NCBI GenBank assembly: GCA_025936045.1
Contig: JAICUB010000023.1
Location: 46,109 to 110,108, forward strand
From: Polyangiaceae bacterium
GTDB lineage: Bacteria > Myxococcota_A > Polyangia > Polyangiales > Polyangiaceae
DNA: 64,000 nt
Direction of reading: 5' to 3'
Shown here: positions 8,429-15,904 of the stretch, in pieces
How the letters are laid out: each line of letters starts with the position of its first letter
Position numbering within the stretch: position 1 is the stretch's first letter
Translations under genes and position numbers: made by a program
The notes under the pieces: generated by a model
Database searches by the model: none
Told to the model about the DNA's origin: nothing
What the model saw: only the letters and a program-made list of their open reading frames with translations

Positions 8429-8848
8429 ATGCATCGATCGCTGCGCTTTGCTCGAACGTTGGCCCTGTGCGGAGTCTCGGTTGTGGCCGCGGCTTGTGCC
8501 TCGAGTCCGCCGCCGTTCACCGTGCGGGCAGCCGAGTTCGGGAAGGTACGGGTTCCCGCGGGGCGCCCGGTCGTGGTCGCGCTCAAGGCGGGCGAGCGCA
8601 TCCCCGTCGTTCTCGACGTGAACGGCGAGGTCGTCGAGCTCGCTCCGAATCCGAGCCGTCTCTGGTTGGTCGCGAAGCGCGACTTTTTCGTGCGCTTCGA
8701 CGGCGCGCGCGTGCGGACGAGCCTCGACGGCATTCACTTCGACCGCCGCCCGGAAAAGCCCGGGAGCTTCCGTCTAGGTCTCGGCTCCGATCCCGCGGGC
8801 GGTCCGCGCGTCGACGTCGCGATCACGACGCCCGTGCACGCGCGCTAG
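8429..8848 (+). CDS. Putative lipoprotein in the BlaI/M56 locus
   Basis: A 139-residue protein beginning M-H-R-S-L-R-F-A-R with a hydrophobic segment ending V-V-A-A-A-C-A-S-S-P. This is a weak lipobox (Ala rather than Leu at -3) but a plausible secretion signal. The mature part is mostly beta-strand-like and has no Cys or recognisable domain. The GGAGG-type ribosome signal is poor; the BlaI-type operator lies in the leader. It is probably a target gene of the repressor, perhaps a periplasmic sensor or effector for the M56 peptidase. Function unknown. Confidence 0.7.
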   Translation: MHRSLRFARTLALCGVSVVAAACASSPPPFTVRAAEFGKVRVPAGRPVVVALKAGERIPVVLDVNGEVVELAPNPSRLWLVAKRDFFVRFDGARVRTSLDGIHFDRRPEKPGSFRLGLGSDPAGGPRVDVAITTPVHAR

Positions 8849-8888
8849 GTCGGGGCCGCGGGAGGCACCGGCGCGCTCGCGGCGCGTG

Positions 8889-9362
8889 TCAGCCCGTCGC
8901 GGCGATCGGCCGGGAAATTGCCGGTCGACTCCACACGGGCTCGGCGTCGCCCACACGGACGGAGAGCGCGAGATTGGAAGCGAGCGTCACCGGTTCGAGC
9001 GCCGCGGCGAGCAGCGCAAGCTCGTGCGTCGCCCGCCGGCCGTGCGCTTCGCTCACGCTGAGCGTCAGCTGACAGCCGCGGCTGCCCTTCAAGTGACCGA
9101 GGAGTCCGCGCGCGAGCACGGAGCGCGCGGCCGACGATTCCGGATCGGTACGACCGTTCGCGACGAGCACGACCTCGTCGAGTTGCCAGCCGGCGTGACT
9201 GAGCCGCGTGATCCTGCTCGCGACCTGCGCGACGAGATCGGTCGGCAGCCCTTCGTAATGCTGCGCGACCACGGCGACGTCGCCCGAATGCGCGGGGTGC
9301 AACCAGCGTGGCCAGCTGGCACCGAACTCGATCACGACCAACGTTGCCGGGCGACTTCGCAT
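8889..9362 (-). CDS. Conserved hypothetical protein, 157 residues
   Basis: Starts at ATG 9362 with a good GGAGG ribosome site 6-7 nt upstream. The protein is soluble, with no signal peptide or membrane span. An alternating pattern (L-V-V-I-E-F-G-A, then L-D-E-V-V-L-V-A-N-G-R, then C-Q-L-T-L-S-V-S) suggests an alpha/beta fold reminiscent of small nucleotide- or stress-type domains. The Ser/Ala region after V-A-N-G-R-T-D could be a loop for phosphate binding, but I cannot assign a family. It converges with the BlaI-locus lipoprotein gene 40 bp away. A palindrome lies just upstream of its ribosome site. Confidence 0.7.
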   Translation of the reverse strand: MRSRPATLVVIEFGASWPRWLHPAHSGDVAVVAQHYEGLPTDLVAQVASRITRLSHAGWQLDEVVLVANGRTDPESSAARSVLARGLLGHLKGSRGCQLTLSVSEAHGRRATHELALLAAALEPVTLASNLALSVRVGDAEPVWSRPAISRPIAATG

Positions 9363-9372
9363 GAGGATCCTC

Positions 9373-9387
9373 CGGGTTTAAAACCCG
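9373..9387. promoter_or_regulatory. Palindrome upstream of the 9362 gene
   Basis: CGGGTTTAAAACCCG: 7-bp arms CGGGTTT and AAACCCG around a single base, 11 bp upstream of the ATG and directly abutting the GGAGG. This position would let a bound protein, or an RNA hairpin, block ribosome access. Whether it is used is unknown. Confidence 0.4.
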
Positions 9388-9437
9388 TAGGCCTTCCGCG
9401 CGAGCCGGGCCAACAAAGCCGGCGAGCGCTTCGATAA

Positions 9438-10382
9438 CTATTCAGGCGTCCGGGCCAGGGTTTCGAGGAGCGCCTCGGCGCGTTCTCCGGCCGTGCCGAG
9501 CTCGGTGTGGCCCGCTCCTTCGGCGTAGCTCGCGACGGCGCGCAGGCCGGCGCGTTCGAGCACCGCTGCGCTCGCCGCCGCTCGTCGCGCGCACGGCTCG
9601 GTGCCGCAGACGATGAAGACGCTTTGCCCGCCCGTGGCGTGAAAGCGCACGGCGCGCTTCTGCGTCCAATCGCCGCTGCCACCTTCGATGAGCAAGAGGT
9701 GAGGGAAGAGCGCGCCGTGATCGACCACCATGAGTGCGCCCATCGTCGCGCCCTGCGAGTAGCCGAGGTACACGCCGTTCGTGACGGCGATGCGCGAGCC
9801 GTACGTCGCGCGCGCCGCGGCGACGACGGCCGTCACCTCGCGCTCGAGCGTCGGGTGATCGGGATAAAAGTAGCTGCCGGCTTCGCCGCGACGGAGCGCC
9901 GTGCCACGCGGGCACGCCAAGAACCAGCGCCCGTGCGCGACGTGCGCCCAGCGCTCGCACTCCCATTGGGGATCGCCGCCGGCGCCGTGCGTCGCGACGA
10001 GCAGCGGCACGGCGCGCTCACCTGGTGGGATGACGACTACGGCCGTTTCAAAGCCGGAAACGGCGAGCTCGCGCAGGCCGCCCGGCGCCGCGCCGCCGCG
10101 CTCCGGCTCGTGTTGCGTCGAGCGCGGCGCGTCCATGCCGGCGCTCCGGCTCGCTTCCGTGCTCGGCTCTGCGCTCGCGCTCGCACTCGCACTCGCGGAA
10201 GCTTCGTTCGGCGTCCGAACGACGGCTTGCTTCGCGTCCGCACCCACGCGCGAGCATGCGACAAGGAACAGCAGCAGCGCAGAAGCATGGGGCGATACTC
10301 CTCGCTCCCTTCTCCGCGAAGCTCCCTTAAACGAAGGTGCGTCCGCTGAGCGCAGAACTTCGGCATCTCGGTACACTCTCAT
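9438..10382 (-). CDS. Alpha/beta-hydrolase lipoprotein
   Basis: Secreted hydrolase of the esterase/dienelactone-hydrolase type. The start shown is ATG 10382 (M-R-V-Y-R-D). About 30 residues precede a short hydrophobic run with lipobox F-L-V-A-C (Cys near residue 42), so the exact start is uncertain. After an Ala/Ser/Glu-rich linker come L-L-V-A-T-H-G-A-G-G-D (oxyanion region), G-Y-S-Q-G near residue 205 (nucleophile elbow, G-x-S-x-G) and G-H-T-E-L-G near the C-terminus (catalytic His region). Another hydrolase of similar design is encoded at 55557-56474. Substrate unknown. It is divergent from the PEGA gene. Confidence 0.8.
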   Translation of the reverse strand: MRVYRDAEVLRSADAPSFKGASRRRERGVSPHASALLLFLVACSRVGADAKQAVVRTPNEASASASASASAEPSTEASRSAGMDAPRSTQHEPERGGAAPGGLRELAVSGFETAVVVIPPGERAVPLLVATHGAGGDPQWECERWAHVAHGRWFLACPRGTALRRGEAGSYFYPDHPTLEREVTAVVAAARATYGSRIAVTNGVYLGYSQGATMGALMVVDHGALFPHLLLIEGGSGDWTQKRAVRFHATGGQSVFIVCGTEPCARRAAASAAVLERAGLRAVASYAEGAGHTELGTAGERAEALLETLARTPE

Positions 10383-10482
10383 CGAAACCGAATTTGTTTT
10401 TTGCATGCGCCGTGCTCGAGGGCGCGTGCATCTCGGTCGTGAGGGGGCTAGCGTCCCGGCGCGCTCCGTCGCGGAGGACACC

Positions 10483-11685
10483 ATGGACCACAGCTATGGC
10501 ACCACCGAGATCCCTTCACCCGAACCGAGTGACGTAAATCACATGCTCGAGATTGATGAAGCGGATATCCGTCTGCTGCTTCCTTACGACGGCGAGGGCG
10601 ACGGCCGGACGCTCGTCGGGCTCGGCCCGCTGTCGCGTCAAGCCGCGGCTGAAAAGCCGGAATTGGCTCCAGCGTCGCTCGAGCCGTCCGCTCTCTCTCT
10701 CAAGCCCTCGACGCCGCCGCCCGGTGCGTGGAGCAGCGGGGATGAAACGCTGCCCGGCCTTCGTCGGAAGAAGCTCGGTCTCTGGAGTGTAGCGACACCG
10801 CTCCTACTCGTCGTGGCGGGCGTCGCCGTCGTTTTCATGCGCGCGTTCGGCGGCACGCCGGCAGGGCACGCGACGCCGCTGCACGTCACCGCGCCGCCGG
10901 TCGAGCGCGCCGAAGCTTCACTCGCGGTGGACCTCAAGGGCGCGGACGTGCGCGTCTTCCTCGACGGTCAGGATCGCGGGCGGCCGCCTTTGCTGCTGAG
11001 CGGGCTTGCGCCCGGCTCACACGTACTTTCGATTCTCGGTTCGTCCTATGCGCCGTTCGAGCAGCCGGTGACGCTCGTGGACGAGCACGTGAGCACCATC
11101 ACGCCGAAGCTCGAGCTCTTGCACGGCTCGATCAATCTGACGACCGGCGCGGACGCAGACGGCGCACGCGTCGAAGTCATCGGCGGCGGTGAGCGTCGTG
11201 AGCTCACGACCCTGCCGTTGAAGCTCGAGGCCGCACCCGGCCAATACGAGATCCACGCCAAAAAGGCTGGTTTCCCTCCGTTCGAAACGAGCGTGACGCT
11301 GTCTGCGGCCTCGCCCGAGGTGGCCGTCGTCGTCGAGTTCGACAAGGCGGCACGGGGAGCCGCGGGCCACCCTGCGCCCGCGAGCACCGACGCCGCGAGC
11401 ACCGACGCCGCGAGCACCGACGCCGCGAGCACCGACGCCGCGTCGGCGTCGAACAGTGCGCCCACCACCGCTTCCGCGACTTCCGGCACGGGCTCGCTGA
11501 ACATCACCTCGAGCCCGCCTTCGAGCGTCATCCTCGACGGCCGTCCGCTCGGCAAAGCGCCACGCATCGTCGACGTACAGGCCGGCGCCCACACGGTCGT
11601 CTTCATTCACCCGAAGTACGGCCGCCAATCGGTCACGGTCAACGCGCTCGCCGGCCGCACGACGAGCGCGTCCGCCGACTTCTGA
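10483..11685 (+). CDS. PEGA-domain membrane protein with Ala-Ser-Thr-Asp-Ala repeats
   Basis: A 400-residue protein from ATG 10483, with GGAGG 8 nt upstream. It has a cytoplasmic acidic N-terminus of about 105 residues, a single membrane span (V-A-T-P-L-L-L-V-V-A-G-V-A-V-V-F), then three PEGA-like beta modules. Each has the form 'strand, small insert, G-x-x-P, G-x-H-x-V': for example V-F-L-D-G-Q-D-R-G-R-P-P with L-A-P-G-S-H, and V-I-L-D-G-R-P-L-G-K-A-P with V-Q-A-G-A-H. A low-complexity linker of four A-S-T-D-A units separates the second and third modules. PEGA domains are usually surface or envelope adhesive or scaffold modules. No kinase domain is attached. Confidence 0.85.
   Translation: MDHSYGTTEIPSPEPSDVNHMLEIDEADIRLLLPYDGEGDGRTLVGLGPLSRQAAAEKPELAPASLEPSALSLKPSTPPPGAWSSGDETLPGLRRKKLGLWSVATPLLLVVAGVAVVFMRAFGGTPAGHATPLHVTAPPVERAEASLAVDLKGADVRVFLDGQDRGRPPLLLSGLAPGSHVLSILGSSYAPFEQPVTLVDEHVSTITPKLELLHGSINLTTGADADGARVEVIGGGERRELTTLPLKLEAAPGQYEIHAKKAGFPPFETSVTLSAASPEVAVVVEFDKAARGAAGHPAPASTDAASTDAASTDAASTDAASASNSAPTTASATSGTGSLNITSSPPSSVILDGRPLGKAPRIVDVQAGAHTVVFIHPKYGRQSVTVNALAGRTTSASADF
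11380..11439 (+). repeat. Four 15-bp tandem repeats inside the PEGA gene
   Basis: Four identical copies of GCGAGCACCGACGCC encode A-S-T-D-A units in the linker. Exact nucleotide identity, including third positions, points to recent slippage, so linker length may vary between strains without changing the frame. Confidence 0.9.
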
Positions 11686-11714
11686 AGCTCGGCGCGGTCA
11701 CCGCCGCGCAGCGC

Positions 11715-12587
11715 TCACTTCGCCTTACGCTTCTTCGGCTCCGCGGCGGCGGGCGCTTCCTCTTCGTCCGGCTTCGCCTTCTTCGGCGGCTTGAGCACGC
11801 TCGGCGGCGGCGTCGGCGCCGTCGCGAGGGTGCGCTTGAGCGCGTCGAACAAGTCGATGATTTGAGCCTTGGGCGCTTCGGGTGCGACGGTGATCTCTTG
11901 ACCTGCCGCCTTTTGCTCGACCGCGGCGAGCACCTTGTCGCTGAAGGTGTCGTGGTACTTCGCCGCTTCGAAGGCGTCGCTCGTGAGCTGCTCGATGAGC
12001 TTCTCCGCGAGCTCGCGCTCCTTGTCGCTGATCGTCACCTTCGCGGTCGGATCGACCTCGGCGAAGGAGCGCACCTCGTTCGAATAGTAGAGCTGGTGGA
12101 GGATGAGGCCGTCCTCGTACGGTCGCACGAGCACGAGCTGCTCCTTGCCGCGCGCGCCCCAGCGCCCCACGGCGACCACCTTCTTGTGCGTCATCGCTTC
12201 GGAGAGGAGCCGGTACGCCTTGTCGCCGCCCTTGTCACCGCCCAAGTAGTAGCTCTTCTCGACGTACACGAAGTCGACGCTCGCGAGCGGGACGAACTCC
12301 GTGATCTCGATCGCGTTCGAGCGCTCCGACTCGAACGCCTTGAGCTCCTCCTCCGTGAAGAGCACGTACTGCCCCTTGGCGTGCTCGTACCCTTTCACCA
12401 TGTCCTTCCGGTCGACGACCTCGTTGTTGTCGGTCGGACAGATGTATTGCTGCTTCACCCGCCCCCCGCACTTCTTGTGCAGCATGTTGAAGCTCACCTG
12501 CTCGCTCGAGGCGGCGGTGTAGAGCTTCACGGGGATGGAGACCAGGCCGAAGCTGACGGTTCCGGAGGCGATGGCGCGGGCAGGCAT
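11715..12587 (-). CDS. ku: Ku protein of non-homologous end joining
   Basis: DNA-end-binding homodimer that recruits LigD. It is 290 residues, normal for bacterial Ku. It starts S-G-T-V-S-F-G-L-V-S-I-P-V-K-L, the Ku N-terminal signature, and has the Ku core with C-P-T-D-N, G-Y-E-H-A-K-G-Q-Y-V and L-H-Q-L-Y-Y. It ends in a Lys/Glu/Pro-rich tail (K-K-A-K-P-D-E-E-E and K-K-R-K-A-K) like the basic tails that contact DNA or LigD. It is convergent with the PEGA gene. The partner ligD lies about 3.3 kb away on the opposite strand. Confidence 0.96.
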   Translation of the reverse strand: MPARAIASGTVSFGLVSIPVKLYTAASSEQVSFNMLHKKCGGRVKQQYICPTDNNEVVDRKDMVKGYEHAKGQYVLFTEEELKAFESERSNAIEITEFVPLASVDFVYVEKSYYLGGDKGGDKAYRLLSEAMTHKKVVAVGRWGARGKEQLVLVRPYEDGLILHQLYYSNEVRSFAEVDPTAKVTISDKERELAEKLIEQLTSDAFEAAKYHDTFSDKVLAAVEQKAAGQEITVAPEAPKAQIIDLFDALKRTLATAPTPPPSVLKPPKKAKPDEEEAPAAAEPKKRKAK

Positions 12588-12693
12588 GGGAGTTCCTTCG
12601 GGCTCGAGGCAGGGTTCGTCGAGGCCGGCCGCGCGAGCCTAACAAGGGCGCGCGCCGACCCCCCAAAGTTCGGCTGCGGATCTACGTTGGAAA

Positions 12694-12756
12694 CTGAACA
12701 CAAGACCAGCCCGAGCCGGCGCGAGGCCGGTCAGTCAACGTCCGGGCCGTGTTCAG
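12694..12756. terminator. Long inverted repeat at the 3' end of the 12753 gene
   Basis: CTGAACAC (12694-12701) and GTGTTCAG (12749-12756) are perfect complements. An imperfect GC-rich inner hairpin (GCCGGC / GGCCGG) sits between them. It overlaps the stop codon of the minus-strand lipoprotein gene and may form its transcript end. Confidence 0.4.
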
Positions 12757-14297
12757 TAGAAGATGGCGCCCGTGCTCGTATCGCAGTCGGTCGTGGGGGT
12801 CCCCGTCGGGACCGAAATCGGATTCGTGAACTCCGAAGCCAGCTGCCCCACCTGATCCGCCGTGAGATGAAGGAAGCCCGCCTTCGTCGCGGGCCAGATC
12901 TCGATGGCGCGCGCGCCGAGGGCGACGCCCTGGGCGATGGTCGCCGTCCACTGACATTGGTCCGGAATCGGCGCTTGCGTCTGGAAATTGATGGGACCGC
13001 CGAGCGCCTGCATGTGGTCGTAGACGGCTTGCAGGTTCGGATCCACCGGCCAGGAGAGCGCGTGGTTGTCGAGCACGCAACGGGAGCCGAGCGCGGAGCG
13101 GCAGTGGTCCATCACCGCGATCGTGAAGTCGGAGTCGAGCCCGCCGCCGACCTTATTGAAGGGATTGAACGTGTAGTCGACGAGGGTGTGCTTCCAGGCG
13201 GAATAGTCCTCGACCGCGCCCATCAAGCACGCCTGCTCGGCGTCGTCCGTGTAGCCGTAATCGTTCACGAGGGTGTCCCGGTCGTCTTGATCGGAGGTCA
13301 CGACGAACGGTTCGTCCGTCTGCGCGGCGCATGAGGTCACGGCGACCTGCCGGATGAGCGGCTCGTCGTCGTAGCGCGCGGCGAGCGCGACCTGGAACGC
13401 GCGCCAGGCCGTGATGTACTCGGAGTCCCAAAACAGCGGCACGCTGAGGGGACAGGGCGTGGCGGGCAGCGTGGAACAACCGGCCGGGTTGCGTGTGATC
13501 GGGACGGGGCCGCCATGGATCGCCTTCGCCCAGTCGGGCGCGGTGGAACCGGCGTACACGCGGAGCTTCACGCCGAGCGGCGCCGTCGGGTGAGCGTCGT
13601 TGTACGAGCGCACGTCGTCGAGAGCGTCGTCGATCGACGAGTAGTCGAGAGCGCCCGTTTCGGTGGGCTGGATCTGGTTCCACGCGGCGTTGATCACGAC
13701 GCCGCCGAACTCACCCGCGAACGGCGTGAGATCGTCGATGACGAACGAGGGCACGCCGGAGTCCGTGTTGTGCCAGCTGATGATCTGCATGTCGATCAAG
13801 CCGTCGAGCGGCTGCTTCACGCGGTCGCCCGCGGCGCCGCCTTCGCCGCCCGCGCCGCTCGTCTCGTTGCCGCTCCCCGCGCCGCTCGCGCCGTCTAGCA
13901 GGCCACCTTCGCCCGCGCCGCCTTCGCCGGCGCCGCCGAGCGCCGTCGATCCACCGAGCCCGGTCGCGCCGCCGCGACCGCCCGTTCCGCCGCTATTCGT
14001 CGTGCCGCCGGTCCCACCTGAGGTCGTCGTGCCGCCGGTCCCACCTGAAGTCGTCGTGCCGCCGCTATTCGTCGTGCCGCCGCCGCCTCCGGAGCTCTTC
14101 GTGCCCCCCGCGCCCGAAGTGCCGCCTGCGCCAGCCTTGCCGCCCGAGCTTTTCGTCCCGCTCGCCCCCGCAGCTCCGGCGCGCTCTGCTTTCCCCGCGG
14201 CTCCGCCGCTGCTGCTCGTCGAGTCATCGTCGCTGCCACACGCCACGGCGGCCCCGCCCATCAACACACCCAACGTCAAAACGGTTCGAAGGCGCAT
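12753..14297 (-). CDS. Gly/Ser/Thr-linker lipoprotein with a TIM-barrel glycosidase-like domain
   Basis: A 514-residue lipoprotein from ATG 14297, preferred because M-R-L-R-T-V-L-T-L leads straight into a signal ending A-A-V-A-C-G-S-D-D-D. Residues about 25-160 are a Gly/Ser/Thr linker with repeats such as T-T-S-G-G-T-G-G. The remaining 350 residues look like a (beta/alpha)8 glycosidase. W-N-Q-I-Q-P-T-E-T-G-A-L-D-Y resembles the 'W..I.P..G..D' strand of beta-galactosidase-like enzymes, and G-V-K-L-R-V-Y-A-G and P-L-F-W-D-S-E-Y follow. Catalytic acids cannot be assigned by eye. It is next to a GH11 lipoprotein of the same build, suggesting a shared role on plant polysaccharides at the cell surface. 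Confidence 0.75.
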   Translation of the reverse strand: MRLRTVLTLGVLMGGAAVACGSDDDSTSSSGGAAGKAERAGAAGASGTKSSGGKAGAGGTSGAGGTKSSGGGGGTTNSGGTTTSGGTGGTTTSGGTGGTTNSGGTGGRGGATGLGGSTALGGAGEGGAGEGGLLDGASGAGSGNETSGAGGEGGAAGDRVKQPLDGLIDMQIISWHNTDSGVPSFVIDDLTPFAGEFGGVVINAAWNQIQPTETGALDYSSIDDALDDVRSYNDAHPTAPLGVKLRVYAGSTAPDWAKAIHGGPVPITRNPAGCSTLPATPCPLSVPLFWDSEYITAWRAFQVALAARYDDEPLIRQVAVTSCAAQTDEPFVVTSDQDDRDTLVNDYGYTDDAEQACLMGAVEDYSAWKHTLVDYTFNPFNKVGGGLDSDFTIAVMDHCRSALGSRCVLDNHALSWPVDPNLQAVYDHMQALGGPINFQTQAPIPDQCQWTATIAQGVALGARAIEIWPATKAGFLHLTADQVGQLASEFTNPISVPTGTPTTDCDTSTGAIFY

Positions 14298-14412
14298 GCC
14301 GGCACGCGTAGAACCGCGGCCCGCAGGGCGCAATCACTGCGATAAGCTAGCGGGTCTGCTCGAATTTTTCGATGAGAGCCTCGTTTCGAGCTCCCTCATC
14401 CGACTGGCATCT

Positions 14413-15564
14413 TCAATTGCTGGTCGTCGTCACGTTCGCGACGGGGAAGTCGATGCTGCCGTTGCCGCCGCCCACTTCCACGTTGATGTGAACCATGGTG
14501 AGGTTCCCGAGACTCCAGCCCTGCTTCTCCCAAGCGGCGAAGTGGTCGCTCACGGTGACGACGCCGCATTGACGGGCAGTCTTGCGGGTGCTGTGGATCT
14601 GCGTCCAGCTACCCGTATGCCCGGACTCGCAGGCGTTGGCGCCACCGGTTCCGGTCGTCATCTGGCTCGACAGAGCGTACGTCCCGCCGTCGATCGTTAC
14701 CGTGGTGCCGCCGCCCCCGCCCAAGCCGTTGAAGGAGTCTTCGTTGATGTACCATTCGACACAGGGGCTCTGGGTCCAGCCGTAGATGCCAATGGACGAG
14801 AAGCCGCCGCCACTTCCGCTCTTCTTTTCGACGAACTCCGCGGTGATCGTGCCGTAGGCGGTGTAAGCCTTGGCAGGCCGGAAATCCAGGCCAAGATGCG
14901 CAAGGAAGTCGGAGCTGTTGTTCCAGCTCGTGCTGAATGCGTGCGCGTCGGAAAAGACGGTGATGCTTCCGCCACTGCCGTTCGTCCAAATGCCGTAGCC
15001 GAGTCCGTCTGCAGTGCCGTTGACGTTGGAGCCGGTGTGCACCGTTCCGCCCGTCGGCATCGGCGTCGAGCAGTCGACGCTGGGTGCTCCCGCACTCCCG
15101 ACCGCACCGCCAGCCGCGCCGGCGCTGCCTGCCGTGCCGGCGCCCGAGCCTGCCGTGCCGCGTCCTCCACTCCCGCCCGACCTGCCGGCGCCGCCCATTG
15201 CGCCACCGCTGCCTGATCGGCCGCCGAGGGAACCCCCGACACCCGCGCCGCCGCCTTGCCCGCCGGAGGTCGTCCCGCCGCCCGCTCCGAGGTGACCGCC
15301 GGCAGAGCTAGTCGTGCCGGCGCCGCCCAGCACCGTCCCGCCAGTCCCGCCGCCCGCCGCAGCCGTCGCGCCGCCGCTCCCGCTGCCCGTCGTGCCACCT
15401 TTTCCAGCTACGGCAACAGTACCAGCTGCCCCGCCGGTGCCCAGGGCACCTCCGCTTCCTGGCTCGACGCCATCATCGAGGCCCAGCGGACTCGCTGGAG
15501 TCGAGCACCCCGCACCGAGAAGAACGAGCCCTAACGCGGGAACCGAACCTAAGCGTAGCTTCAT
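14413..15564 (-). CDS. GH11 endo-1,4-beta-xylanase-like lipoprotein
   Basis: A 383-residue protein: signal with lipobox L-G-A-G-C (Cys20), a Gly-rich linker to about residue 175, then a GH11 jelly-roll. Visible hallmarks are Y-G-I-W-T-N-G-S-G-G, S-I-G-I-Y-G-W-T-Q-S-P-C-V-E-W-Y-I-N-E with the expected nucleophile Glu270, the thumb/cord region R-K-T-A-R-Q-C-G-V-V-T-V-S-D-H-F, and H-I-N-V-E-V-G-G-G with the expected acid/base Glu363. Both catalytic glutamates are thus kept, so activity on xylan is likely. The usual Y-x-x-x-x-T-E-G wording is altered around the second. Lipid anchoring plus a long linker implies surface display. A second GH11 lipoprotein is at 39477-40673. Confidence 0.88.
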   Translation of the reverse strand: MKLRLGSVPALGLVLLGAGCSTPASPLGLDDGVEPGSGGALGTGGAAGTVAVAGKGGTTGSGSGGATAAAGGGTGGTVLGGAGTTSSAGGHLGAGGGTTSGGQGGGAGVGGSLGGRSGSGGAMGGAGRSGGSGGRGTAGSGAGTAGSAGAAGGAVGSAGAPSVDCSTPMPTGGTVHTGSNVNGTADGLGYGIWTNGSGGSITVFSDAHAFSTSWNNSSDFLAHLGLDFRPAKAYTAYGTITAEFVEKKSGSGGGFSSIGIYGWTQSPCVEWYINEDSFNGLGGGGGTTVTIDGGTYALSSQMTTGTGGANACESGHTGSWTQIHSTRKTARQCGVVTVSDHFAAWEKQGWSLGNLTMVHINVEVGGGNGSIDFPVANVTTTSN

Positions 15565-15904
15565 GGTGAACTCTCTTGGGTGAGGGCGCTTGCCCAGCTA
15601 TGCGGCCGGGACGGATTTGGATGCGACCGCCTCGAAGACGGACTCGACCTTGTGAGAGCAGTGCGGGATTGACAGGTTTCCCGTCGAATTACGTGGAAGC
15701 GCAAAAAGTACTGTGTGGCGAGACTGGGCCGCCGCTCCCGCCCACCACGAGTGCTAACAAGCCGGTATCTCGCCCCGCAAATCGTCCACGCGCGCTCCGA
15801 GCGCGCCCCCGCCGGCGGACCTCGCCGACGCGCTCGACGAGTATCGCAAAAAGCGCGACCCGCTGAAGACGAACGAGCCGTTCGCCGCCGAGCGCAAGGC
15901 GCTC
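15565..15904. other. Divergent intergenic region, GH11 gene to ligD
   Basis: About 190 bp of promoter-type DNA (relatively AT-rich stretches near 15660-15715) separates the two divergent genes. From 15758 to 15904 the ligD frame is open and reads like genuine LigD N-terminus, but it has no ATG, GTG or TTG. An ATC at 15767 would give M-S-P-R-K-S-S. I see no other gene here. Confidence 0.6.

Noticed and set aside
9363..9437. Possible tRNA (TTCGA-like loop on the minus strand)
   Set aside because: No cloverleaf arms of proper length; the palindrome pairs with itself rather than forming an acceptor or D stem.
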